This document shows, in pieces, positions 1 through 7,200 of a stretch of 64,000 bases of DNA (the stretch's first letter is position 1; the number at the start of each line of letters is the position of its first letter). The position numbers were made by a program, and so were the translations under genes. This DNA comes from Paenibacillus sp. PL91 (lineage in GTDB: Bacteria > Bacillota > Bacilli > Paenibacillales > Paenibacillaceae), in assembly GCF_012935325.2 (NCBI RefSeq), contig NZ_JABBYG020000008.1, positions 62,001 to 126,000 on the forward strand, in the 5' to 3' direction. Under the pieces are notes generated by a model. That model did no database searches. It was not told the DNA's origin and saw only the letters and a program-made list of their open reading frames with translations.

Positions 1-189
1 GAGCAGCTTTCGATTGCCTCTCAAGGGAGCGGCGCTGCCTCGGATGCACTCAGCCGGATGCAGAGCGTCACGAGCAAGTCGCTCACAATGGCGACGATGA
101 TGGTGGCAACGATTCCAATCGTATTAGTCTATCCGTTCGTTCAGCGCTTCTTCGTAAAAGGCGTTATGATCGGCTCCTTAAAGGAGTAA
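1..189 (+). CDS. Carbohydrate ABC transporter permease, 3' end only
   Basis: Only the last 62 codons are present; the gene starts before the window. The visible end contains one hydrophobic segment (MATMMVATIPIVLVYPFVQR) followed by RFFVKGVMIGSLKE, the usual C-terminus of LplC/YtcP-type permeases of the CUT1 sugar ABC family, where the protein ends a few residues after 'KGvmiGslKg'. It should be an inner-membrane channel subunit. The next gene is its extracellular solute-binding lipoprotein, 71 bp downstream, which supports the call. The sugar substrate cannot be read from this fragment. Confidence 0.8.
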   Translation, partial: EQLSIASQGSGAASDALSRMQSVTSKSLTMATMMVATIPIVLVYPFVQRFFVKGVMIGSLKE

Positions 190-260
190 CCGCGGTATTC
201 GACCTGATAGCTTCGGCGAGGGGTTTGAGTATATATATTAAAAATTGGGAGGCGTCGAAT

Positions 261-1922
261 ATGAAAGGAAGAAAGCTGCTGACCGCGCTTATGACCGTCG
301 GTCTTGCCGGTTCTGTGCTGCTCGCTGGCTGCTCAGGCAATAACGGCGGGAACACCGCGAACACGGGCAACGCAGGCAATTCGGGCAATACAGGCTCTAA
401 TAGAGCAGATGAGAGCAAAGGTTTTGCTTTGGGGGAAACGCCGGTATCATTTTCTTATTATGTCCATTATGACTGGTGGACCACTGAGCCATGGGGCGCG
501 AACCCGAACAGCAAGTGGGTACAGGACAACCTGAAGGTTACGGTAGAGCCTATTCAATCGGGTGGTGCGGCAGCACAAAAGCTGAGCACGATGATTGCCT
601 CCAAAGAGCTGCCAGATGCGATTATGATGGACCGCGGGCCTGAGGTAGAACGGCTCAGAGCAGCGGGAGCGCTTGTTCCTCTTGATGAATATATCGATAA
701 GTATCCCAATTTGAAAAAATGGGCGGGCGAAGAGACATTAAATATGCTCCGCTCCAGCGACGGCAAAATCTATCAGTTCCCTAACTGGTATACGGCGGCT
801 CCAACGGGCAACGGCGGCTGGTTCGTGAACAAAAAAATATATGCGGAGCTTGGCTCTCCTAAGCTCGAAACGACCGATGATTTGTACGCTTACTTGCAGC
901 AGGTAAAAGCAAAATATCCTGACGTTGTGCCTTTAGAGGTTGGCGGCAACGCTTCAGGCGTAGAGGTTATGTTCCCTAGCTTCCAAGAGGGCGCAGCCGG
1001 GGCATTCCATTCGATGAAGGCATATCCAAACGGCGACAAGTTCGATACGATCTACAACAATGAAGCATGGAAAGAAACGATGCTGTATGCAAGCAAGCTG
1101 TTCAGAGAAGGCTTGATGACGCAGGATGCGATGACGCAAAAGGACGATCAAGTAAAAGAGAAGCTTGCTACGGGCAGAGTAGCCGTATTTGTTGGCGGCA
1201 ATGCAACGAACATGGGCCGCGAAGGGCATAACGCGTTGAAAGCACAGGACCCGAATGCCGGTTATGAGTTTATTTGGCCGGTAGCGAAGTCTGGCTTGGA
1301 TAAAAATAAAGTATATCCGAATGGCTATAACGCACTAGGCTGGAATGTGAATGTCATTACGACAAGCGCCAAAAATCCGGAAGCAATCTTCGCTTATTTG
1401 GATTGGATGACGGGCGAGGAAGGCACGCGTATTATGTTCTTCGGGCCGCAAGGCTTGTATTGGGACGATTTTGATGCGGAGGGCGCACCGATTCCGAACG
1501 ACAAATGGTTCAGCACGCCGCAAGAGGAGAAGGACAAGGATAAGCTCGAAGCCTACGTATGGTCAGGCAATGCCACGTTTGTCGATACGAGCAAGCAGAA
1601 GATTGAACAAACGCTGCCGGAAGAACAACGCAATTGGGGTTCTTTGGCACAGCTGAACATTGCTTGGAAGACATCGCAAAACATGACGCAGTACAACAAT
1701 ATCGACCCGGCTCCTGAAACGGATGAAGGAATTATCAATCAACAGGTTGGCGAGATCGCAAACGAATACTTCGGCAAAATCCTGTTCGCGAAGAGCGACG
1801 CCGAGGTGCTCAGCCTGATCGACGAAGCGAAGAAAACGACTACGGATCTTGGCTTCGACAAAGTAAATGAATTCCGTACAGCTAGATGGCAGGAGAATTT
1901 GGCTTTAATTAATAGTAAATGA
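261..1922 (+). CDS. Extracellular solute-binding lipoprotein of a sugar ABC transporter
   Basis: A 553-residue secreted lipoprotein. I start it at the ATG at 261, which follows a GGGAGG site at 246; an upstream in-frame TTG at 225 adds 12 residues that do not look like a signal peptide. The N-terminus MKGRKLLTALMTVGLAGSVL ends in a lipobox LLAGC (Cys about 23), followed by a Gly/Asn/Thr-rich tether and then a type 1 solute-binding fold (LplA-like, about 550 residues as usual). It should deliver a poly- or oligosaccharide to the permease encoded just upstream. A strong terminator follows at 1961. No ATPase gene is present; LplA/YtcQ-type systems commonly share a housekeeping MsmX-like ATPase. 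The substrate is unknown. Confidence 0.85.
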   Translation: MKGRKLLTALMTVGLAGSVLLAGCSGNNGGNTANTGNAGNSGNTGSNRADESKGFALGETPVSFSYYVHYDWWTTEPWGANPNSKWVQDNLKVTVEPIQSGGAAAQKLSTMIASKELPDAIMMDRGPEVERLRAAGALVPLDEYIDKYPNLKKWAGEETLNMLRSSDGKIYQFPNWYTAAPTGNGGWFVNKKIYAELGSPKLETTDDLYAYLQQVKAKYPDVVPLEVGGNASGVEVMFPSFQEGAAGAFHSMKAYPNGDKFDTIYNNEAWKETMLYASKLFREGLMTQDAMTQKDDQVKEKLATGRVAVFVGGNATNMGREGHNALKAQDPNAGYEFIWPVAKSGLDKNKVYPNGYNALGWNVNVITTSAKNPEAIFAYLDWMTGEEGTRIMFFGPQGLYWDDFDAEGAPIPNDKWFSTPQEEKDKDKLEAYVWSGNATFVDTSKQKIEQTLPEEQRNWGSLAQLNIAWKTSQNMTQYNNIDPAPETDEGIINQQVGEIANEYFGKILFAKSDAEVLSLIDEAKKTTTDLGFDKVNEFRTARWQENLALINSK

Positions 1923-1960
1923 TTAATGTGAGAGGCTGATAAGCAAGAGGAAAAAGAAAT

Positions 1961-2006
1961 GGCTGCTCATTCAGTAGATTTATCTACTGGGTGGCAGCCT
2001 TTTTTG
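1961..2006 (+). terminator. Intrinsic terminator after the sugar-binding protein gene
   Basis: GGCTGC and CAGTAGAT pair with ATCTACTG and GCAGCC, followed by a run of six T residues. It lies about 40 bp after the stop codon at 1922. Confidence 0.85.
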
Positions 2007-2008
2007 TT

Positions 2009-2066
2009 GTAAGCACTTATGTGTGCTTACAGCCAACAAAAACTGTAAGCACAAATGCGTGCTTAA
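2009..2066. repeat. Two consecutive GTAAGCAC-N6-GTGCTTAC palindromes
   Basis: The first palindrome, 2009-2030, has perfect 8-bp arms (GTAAGCAC, 6 bp, GTGCTTAC). The second, 2045-2066, repeats it with one arm ending in AA instead of AC. Their start-to-start distance is 36 bp. They lie between a terminator and bdbC, so they may be a regulator's operators. The rest of 2067-2240 shows nothing I recognise. Confidence 0.6.
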
Positions 2067-2252
2067 AGTCGGCCATTCGTTTGTACGCATACGCCGATAT
2101 TTTATAGCAGGGCGTCTTATCCTACATATTTTGTTCTGGCCGTCAACGTTAATAATGTCCGCGCAATAGCTCTTTCGAGTCATGCCTGCCTCTGCTTCTT
2201 TGAGCGAAAATGAAAGATAGGAACATGAGCTCAAGGAAGCGAGGAGAACGGT

Positions 2253-2681
2253 TTGGAGGAACAATTGGATAAGAAAAAGTCGTTTTGGATATTTCTTGCT
2301 TGGGCGGCGGCTGTCCTTGCGACGGCAGGAAGCTTGTATTTAAGCGAGGTTATGCACTTTGCGCCGTGCAGCCTCTGCTGGTTTCAGCGCATCTTTATGT
2401 ATCCACTGGCGATTCTGCTCGGTATAGCGTATTCGAGGGGCGATTCGGGGATTGTTACGTATGCATTGCCGTTTGTTGTAATCGGCGGAGGTTTCTCGCT
2501 CTATCATACGGTGCTGCAAAAGCTTCCGCATGACTCTCCGCTAGCGGCCTGCGGTCCGGTCTCCTGTCAAGGCGACTATTTGAACTGGTTTGGATTTATA
2601 ACGATTCCGATGCTGGCGCTCGTTGCTTTTATTATCATTTTGACAGCGCTGCTTCGATTGCGGAAGCTTGATCGTCAATAA
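2253..2681 (+). CDS. bdbC: BdbC-like disulfide bond formation protein (DsbB family)
   Basis: A 142-residue membrane protein with four hydrophobic segments, the family's normal size. It carries the two expected cysteine pairs: CSLC at residues 39-42 next to WFQRIFMYP, and Cys100/Cys105 (CGPVSC) in the second extracytoplasmic loop. BdbC reoxidises a thioredoxin-like partner (BdbD) and passes electrons to quinone, so that secreted proteins receive disulfides. No BdbD gene is adjacent, so the partner must be elsewhere. The start is TTG at 2253 after GAGGAG at 2241; a TTG four codons later is less likely. Confidence 0.9.
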   Translation: MEEQLDKKKSFWIFLAWAAAVLATAGSLYLSEVMHFAPCSLCWFQRIFMYPLAILLGIAYSRGDSGIVTYALPFVVIGGGFSLYHTVLQKLPHDSPLAACGPVSCQGDYLNWFGFITIPMLALVAFIIILTALLRLRKLDRQ

Positions 2682-2777
2682 TGGTTGTTGGACGTGTTGC
2701 ACTTTGCCAAGAAGTAGACAACATCCACTCTCCGTGATATAAAAATGGAAGCGATCAAAACGGGGAGGAAGAAAAAG

Positions 2778-3242
2778 ATGCAATTACCGCTTACAGGCGT
2801 TGGCGCAACAGAGGCGCATGCGAGGCTGCTGGTGGACAGCTACCGGAAATGGACGGGCAAGGAGCTGCTTGAAATAGTGCCAGGCAAGCGCTTGAGCGAG
2901 CAGCTGTATCAAGCAGACATCGTCATCCTATCGCATGGCACGGAGACTGATCCCGTTCTAAACTATGGAAATCAGAAGGGGCTCGGGCTGTGGGAAATGG
3001 AGTGGGAGGCTTTCACAAGTACACCATCAAGGCTGACGGCAGAGAAGATGGAGCGCGCGGAGCGAGACCGTTTCTTTGAAGCCGTAACGTCTAATGGCTA
3101 CGTAGATAATTACACGGGCATTCGAATTTCCAGCACAGGACGGCGTTTTTATATCCTTCATGCAACGGTTTGGAATTTGGTGGATGTGAGCGGCAGCTAC
3201 TTGGGACAAGCGGCGACTTTCTCGGAATACCGCTATTTATAG
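2778..3242 (+). CDS. MEKHLA-domain protein
   Basis: A 154-residue cytosolic protein with no signal peptide. Nearly all of it matches the stand-alone bacterial MEKHLA domain, a PAS-like fold first described at the C-terminus of plant HD-ZIP III proteins. Recognisable segments are ILSHGTETDPVLNYGN, PSRLTAEKMERAERDRFF, YVDNYTGIRISSTGRRF and a final YLGQAATF. The biochemical role of the stand-alone proteins is not established; a ligand- or redox-sensing function is inference from the PAS fold. I use the ATG at 2778, preceded by GGGGAGGAAG, rather than an in-frame ATG at 2745 without a ribosome site. Confidence 0.85.
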   Translation: MQLPLTGVGATEAHARLLVDSYRKWTGKELLEIVPGKRLSEQLYQADIVILSHGTETDPVLNYGNQKGLGLWEMEWEAFTSTPSRLTAEKMERAERDRFFEAVTSNGYVDNYTGIRISSTGRRFYILHATVWNLVDVSGSYLGQAATFSEYRYL

Positions 3243-3378
3243 AAGAAATGGTTTTTGGAAGGGCAGCTTTTAGTAGAATGATCTACTTGAAGCTGTCCTT
3301 ATTTGCTGTATGGCGCTGTTGGCTTACCCAGATGCAAATTAGGTATAATAGCAGAAAAGAAGAAGCGGAGGGGGAAAT

Positions 3379-4257
3379 ATGCCGATACATATCGGACTTG
3401 CAGGGTGGGGCGATCATGATCGGCTGTACACCTCAGTCTCAAAAGCAGGCAGCAAGCTGCGGCAATATGCGAAGCATTTTCCGCTGGTTGAGGTGGACGC
3501 TACCTTTTACGCCATTCAATCCAAGGAGCGGTTCGGCAAATGGCTGGAGGATACGCCGGAATCGCTTCACTTTCTCGTTAAAGCCTATCAAGGGATGACT
3601 GGCCATCAGCGCGGACCGACGGTTCCGGCGTCAGAGACGAACGAAATGTTTGCGGCGTTTCGAGAAATGCTTGAGCCCGTTATAGCGGCAGGCCGCTTGA
3701 CGACGGCGCTATTTCAGTATCCCCCATGGTTCGATTGCACGCAGGCGAATGTGCGAATGCTGAGGGAGACGAAGGAGCGAATGAAAGGAATACCCTGCGC
3801 GCTGGAATTTCGGCATCAGAGCTGGTTCACGGAGGAGTTTCGCGAGAAAACGTTAGCTTTTATGGAGCGGGAGCAGTGGATGCATAGCGTCTGCGATGAG
3901 CCGCAGGCGGGAGTGGGTTCTGTGCCAACTGTGCTGCAGGCAACAGATAAACTTGCGACTGTTGTGAGGTTCCACGGGCGCAACGTGTCTGGGTGGAATC
4001 AAGCAAGTGCGCCGAACTGGCGCGAGGTGCGATATTTGTACCGATATAGCGATGAGGAGCTGCTGGATTGGGTAGATAAGCTGCGGCTGCTGGAGCAGCA
4101 GAGCGAGCATATACACGTCATTTTCAACAACAATTCCGGCGGGGATGCGGCAGATAATGCGAAGCGGCTTATGGAGCTGCTTGGGCTTACTCGTCCGGAT
4201 GGCGGCGATCCGAACGAGCCACCGCCTCCAGTGGTGGAACAGCTGGATTTATTTTAG
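3379..4257 (+). CDS. DUF72 family protein (YecE-like)
   Basis: A 292-residue soluble protein with a TIM-barrel-like DUF72 domain over almost its whole length. It opens with IHIGLAGWGDHD, then has VEVDATFYAIQS, RLTTALFQYPPWF, ALEFRHQSWF and a late IHVIFNNNSGGDAADNA, all typical conserved blocks of the YecE family. The function of the family is not known; its fold resembles that of sugar-phosphate isomerases and endonuclease IV. The start ATG at 3379 follows GGAGGGGG. The C-terminal EQLDLF is also a common ending in this family. Confidence 0.88.
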   Translation: MPIHIGLAGWGDHDRLYTSVSKAGSKLRQYAKHFPLVEVDATFYAIQSKERFGKWLEDTPESLHFLVKAYQGMTGHQRGPTVPASETNEMFAAFREMLEPVIAAGRLTTALFQYPPWFDCTQANVRMLRETKERMKGIPCALEFRHQSWFTEEFREKTLAFMEREQWMHSVCDEPQAGVGSVPTVLQATDKLATVVRFHGRNVSGWNQASAPNWREVRYLYRYSDEELLDWVDKLRLLEQQSEHIHVIFNNNSGGDAADNAKRLMELLGLTRPDGGDPNEPPPPVVEQLDLF

Positions 4258-4359
4258 GAGAATGATTGACGGTTGAAAGTTGAATAAATAGTGTAAATAA
4301 TAATCTATGCTTCGATTGTCATTGTGGTAAAATGAAAATAAATACTAGGCAGGTGGAAT

Positions 4360-4887
4360 ATGGAAAAAGAATTGCTCGCAAAAGAGATATATAAGACAGC
4401 GCATTTAACCGGATCTTTTAAGCTAAGATCGGGAACGGTATCTAACGAATATTTTGACAAATATTTGTTTGAGTCGAATCCTATTTTGTTAAACTTGGTT
4501 GCCGAGCATTTATCGAAGCTAGTCCCATTAGGAACTGAAGTAATAGCCGGTCTCGAAATGGGCGGTATTCCGATCGCTACAGCCGTGTCGCTGAAAACGG
4601 GAATCCCCGTTGCCTTTGTTAGAAAAAAAGCGAAGGAATACGGCACGTGCAAGCTGGCAGAAGGCATTGATATACAAGGGAAAAAGGTTTGTATCATAGA
4701 GGATGTCGTAACGACGGGCGGCCAAATACTGCTTAGCGCCAAAGATTTGAGCGATTGCGGTGCGATCGTTAAAGATGTCGTATGCGTCATCGAACGGGAC
4801 CAGCAGGGAAGGGATCGTCTGGAAAACGCGGGGCTGTCTTTCTACTCCTTATTTAAGATGGACGAGCTTACCGATACTACGGTGTAA
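4360..4887 (+). CDS. pyrE: Orotate phosphoribosyltransferase
   Basis: Makes orotidine 5'-monophosphate from orotate and PRPP in UMP synthesis. At 175 residues it is on the short side for the family. The PRPP-binding signature VCIIEDVVTTGG is at residues 110-121, and the flexible catalytic loop reads RKKAKEYGTCKLAEG (about 88-102). LTGSFKLRSGTVSNEYFDKY at the N-terminus is the usual orotate-side segment. It stands alone, away from any pyr operon. Many Bacillales keep pyrE at the end of a pyr operon, so this may be a second copy or a relocated gene; an orotate-like phosphoribosyltransferase of other specificity is also possible. A strong terminator follows. Confidence 0.85.
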   Translation: MEKELLAKEIYKTAHLTGSFKLRSGTVSNEYFDKYLFESNPILLNLVAEHLSKLVPLGTEVIAGLEMGGIPIATAVSLKTGIPVAFVRKKAKEYGTCKLAEGIDIQGKKVCIIEDVVTTGGQILLSAKDLSDCGAIVKDVVCVIERDQQGRDRLENAGLSFYSLFKMDELTDTTV

Positions 4888-4901
4888 AACAACATTAACT
4901 T

Positions 4902-4950
4902 GATACGTAAAAAGAGCCTTAGAATCGCTTCTAAGGCTCTTTTGCGTATC
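4902..4950 (+). terminator. Terminator after pyrE
   Basis: AAGAGCCTTAGAA at 4912-4924 pairs perfectly with TTCTAAGGCTCTT at 4929-4941 around a TCGC loop, flanked by GATACG and CGTATC that extend the stem. A-run and T-run make it usable from both sides. Confidence 0.9.
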
Positions 4951-4983
4951 ATGAGCCAAGCAGCCAAAGCAGATGAATCGAAA

Positions 4984-5175
4984 TAACAGGAAAATGTCCA
5001 TCTAATAGTCCCTTTGGGAAGGAAATTGACTATTTAGCTGGAAAACCTCCAGGTAAAAGGGGCTTTTTTCTCCTAATAGGCTGAAATCTAGAAGACTAAC
5101 GGGAGAAATTCCTTCTAATACTAATGTTTGACTAAAATTCATTGAAATAGCGGGAGCTTATCCCGTTAATGCTGC
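4984..5175. repeat. Dispersed intergenic repeat, locus A
   Basis: A non-coding stretch built from degenerate units. It holds ACGGGAGAAATTCC (5099-5112), CGGGAGCTTATCCCGTTAAT (5151-5170) and AACAGGAAAATGTCC near 4986. The 14-mer ACGGGAGAAATTCC occurs again at 36914-36927, and relatives lie at 63420-63625. No gene is visible in this stretch. Confidence 0.6.
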
Positions 5176-5258
5176 CGGCAGAACAATTTTCAGCGGGCGG
5201 CCGAGCATTTCAACGACCATCGCAGCTCCGAGCCTTCTTGTATAATCGTTTCTTCTCA

Positions 5259-5287
5259 GAGTCTGGCTCAATGCCAGATTCTTTTTT
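5259..5287 (+). terminator. Plus-strand hairpin with T-tract, no gene assigned
   Basis: GAGTCTGGC pairs with GCCAGATTC (one G-T pair) around TCAAT and is followed by six T residues. The T-run is on the plus strand, so it would stop rightward transcription; the neighbouring lrp gene arrives on the other strand and would not get the U-tract. I find no convincing plus-strand gene upstream. Confidence 0.6.
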
Positions 5288-5310
5288 GTTTTGCTGCCGC
5301 GCTACGCCTT

Positions 5311-5772
5311 CTACTCTTGCTTGGCAAGCAGGTTTGGCGATTCAAGGGAGGCGATCAAAGGTTTATGGTCGATGGGCTCTGACATCACGATAAGAATCGT
5401 ATAGGTCCCATATTTATCGCATTGTTTTCCAAAATCTTCGAGAGAACGTGTGGAGTCGGTTATTACTTTCAATAGGTAGTTGTCTTCCCCGCTGGTGCGG
5501 TAGCATTCGATGACTTCTGGAGATGAGCGGCAAAAATCAAGGAAGGCATAACAATCTCTTGTACGAAACAGGATGAAGCCAGTAGCTTGCTTCCCTATTT
5601 TTTCTGGGGAAACAACCGTGCGATACTCCTCGATGATCCCTTTTTCCTCCATGCGCTTGACTCTCTCGGTTACTGCGGGTTGCGATAACCCGACACACTT
5701 CCCCAGCTCCGTCATTGAAATTCTCGCTTGGTTTTGAAGATAGAACAGAATTTGCTTATCCACATGGTCCAT
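5311..5772 (-). CDS. Lrp/AsnC family transcriptional regulator
   Basis: A 153-residue protein of normal length for the family. Residues 1-60 form an AsnC-type helix-turn-helix (DKQILFYLQNQARISMTELG, then LSQPAVTERVKRMEEKGII). The rest is an Lrp/AsnC ligand-binding (RAM) domain containing GEDNYLLKV, the usual G-x-x-D-x-x-L-x-V signature. These proteins sense amino acids or related small molecules and act as dimers or octamers. It is divergent from the hydrolase gene at 5946, with a 173-bp shared control region, so that gene is a likely target. The start ATG follows AAGGAGC on the minus strand. Confidence 0.9.
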   Translation of the reverse strand: MDHVDKQILFYLQNQARISMTELGKCVGLSQPAVTERVKRMEEKGIIEEYRTVVSPEKIGKQATGFILFRTRDCYAFLDFCRSSPEVIECYRTSGEDNYLLKVITDSTRSLEDFGKQCDKYGTYTILIVMSEPIDHKPLIASLESPNLLAKQE

Positions 5773-5783
5773 TGTAATATGCT

Positions 5784-5907
5784 CCTTTAAATTTAAAGAT
5801 TTTATAGTAAAGTAACTCGTTTTCCATTGTTTGGGGCCGCCTTTAACTTGAATGCCTTATGTAAAGCAAACAACTTAATTAATATAATATACTCACAATA
5901 GTAAAGT
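5784..5907. promoter_or_regulatory. Candidate Lrp-type control region
   Basis: Between the divergent regulator and hydrolase genes lie a perfect 14-bp palindrome CTTTAAATTTAAAG (5784-5797), which touches the regulator's ribosome site, and two exact copies of ATAGTAAAGT (5804-5813 and 5898-5907) 94 bp apart. AT-rich, repeated half-sites are typical of Lrp-family wrapping sites. That the adjacent regulator binds them is inference. Confidence 0.45.
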
Positions 5908-5945
5908 GTTCAAGGCTTTAACTATTTTAGAGAGGATGAAGTTGA

Positions 5946-7121
5946 TTGAGCAGTTTGAATGTAAACCAAATGAATCAGCATGATTTACAAGCACGCATTA
6001 ATGAAGTAATCGAACGTACCCTTGCCGAAAAACGGCTGGTAGGCGCAGTCATAAAAGTAGCGTTGGACGGGGTGCCGGTTTATAGCCGCGCTGCCGGATT
6101 TGCCAACCGTGGGACTAGTCAATTGATGCAAGAAGATACGTTATTTAGACTTGCATCTGTATCTAAGCCAATTGTATCAACGGCTGCTCTTGTGCTAGTT
6201 GCGCAAGGCCGCTTGCAGCTGGATGATCGCGTCGATCAGTGGCTTCCCGAATTTAAGCCGCGCTTGCAAAATGGCGAGCCTGTCGCATTAACGATTCGTC
6301 ACTTAATGACGCATACCGCAGGTCTGACTTATCGCTTCTTCCAAGAAGAAAATGGTTCCTATGCGCGAGCAGGCGTATCCGATGGCATGGATCACTCAGG
6401 TATCACGCTGGAAGAGAACCTCCGACGTCTCGCATCAGTCCCACTACTCTATGCACCAGGTTTAGAGTGGAAATATTCGATCGCCACAGATGTGCTGGGA
6501 GCAGTCATAGCTAAAGTATCAGATGCGCCGCTTAGCGAAGCCATTCGTTCTTTAATGACTAAACCGCTTGGATTGAATGACACTGGCTTTACTGCAGTTG
6601 ATCCCAATCGATTAGCCGAAGTCTACATTAACGATGTATCAGAGCCACGGCATATGAAGGATCAAGGCGACGTTGCCTTTTTGGAGGGGACGGCTGGATT
6701 CCGCTTGGCTCCAGGCCGAGCGCTTGACGATACAGCCTATCCATCTGGTGGTGCCGGTATGGTCGGAAGTGCCGGTGATTTTTTGAAGCTGCTGGAAACG
6801 CTGCGCATGGGCGGGGCGCCGCTTCTGCCGGAGAGCTGGGTACGCGAAATGACGACCAACCAGATCGGTGATCTGACAATGCCTTATTGGCCGGGCCGGG
6901 GCTTCGGTTTGGGATTTACGCTGCTCAAGGACCCGATTGCCGCAGGTAGTCCGGAATCACCGGGCACATGGCGGATGGGCGGAACGTATGGTCATTCGTG
7001 GTTCGTAGACCCAGCGAAAAAGCTAAGCGTTGTGGCGTTTACCAATACGGCATTAGAAGGCATGTCAGGCCAGTTTACCGTTGATCTCTGTGAAGCCGTT
7101 TATAACGGAATCAACAAATAA
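5946..7121 (+). CDS. Serine hydrolase of the beta-lactamase / penicillin-binding protein fold
   Basis: A 391-residue cytosolic protein without a signal peptide. It has the SxxK nucleophile motif (SVSK within RLASVSKPIVSTA, Ser about 70), the second motif as YSIATDVLG (about 174), where the tyrosine base sits, and GHSWF near 345 in the place of the K/H-T/S-G motif. HLMTHTAGL is another family block. This combination is typical of EstB-type esterases and D-amino-acid-peptidase relatives rather than true class C beta-lactamases, so resistance should not be assumed. The start is TTG at 5946, preceded by GAGAGGATG. It is divergent from the Lrp-type regulator. Confidence 0.85.
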   Translation: MSSLNVNQMNQHDLQARINEVIERTLAEKRLVGAVIKVALDGVPVYSRAAGFANRGTSQLMQEDTLFRLASVSKPIVSTAALVLVAQGRLQLDDRVDQWLPEFKPRLQNGEPVALTIRHLMTHTAGLTYRFFQEENGSYARAGVSDGMDHSGITLEENLRRLASVPLLYAPGLEWKYSIATDVLGAVIAKVSDAPLSEAIRSLMTKPLGLNDTGFTAVDPNRLAEVYINDVSEPRHMKDQGDVAFLEGTAGFRLAPGRALDDTAYPSGGAGMVGSAGDFLKLLETLRMGGAPLLPESWVREMTTNQIGDLTMPYWPGRGFGLGFTLLKDPIAAGSPESPGTWRMGGTYGHSWFVDPAKKLSVVAFTNTALEGMSGQFTVDLCEAVYNGINK

Positions 7122-7133
7122 AGGATTGAACAG

Positions 7134-7169
7134 GAGCCTTCGTACGGTATGAACCGGCCAAGGCTCTTT
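7134..7169 (+). terminator. Terminator between the hydrolase and MFS genes
   Basis: GAGCCTT (7134-7140) pairs with AAGGCTC (7160-7166), followed by TTT. The T-tract is short, so read-through into the next gene is likely. Confidence 0.6.
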
Positions 7170-7200
7170 GTACAGCTGCATACGTATGGGAGTGATCGTT

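Noticed and set aside
5165..5252. Short minus-strand frame reading RRLGAAMVVEMLGRPLKIVL just after lrp
   Set aside because: It looks protein-like but is under 45 codons, has no start or ribosome site, and I cannot match it to a family. Possibly a gene remnant.
5946..7121. Class C beta-lactamase giving antibiotic resistance
   Set aside because: No signal peptide, and the YxN/KTG motifs are replaced by forms typical of esterase-like members.
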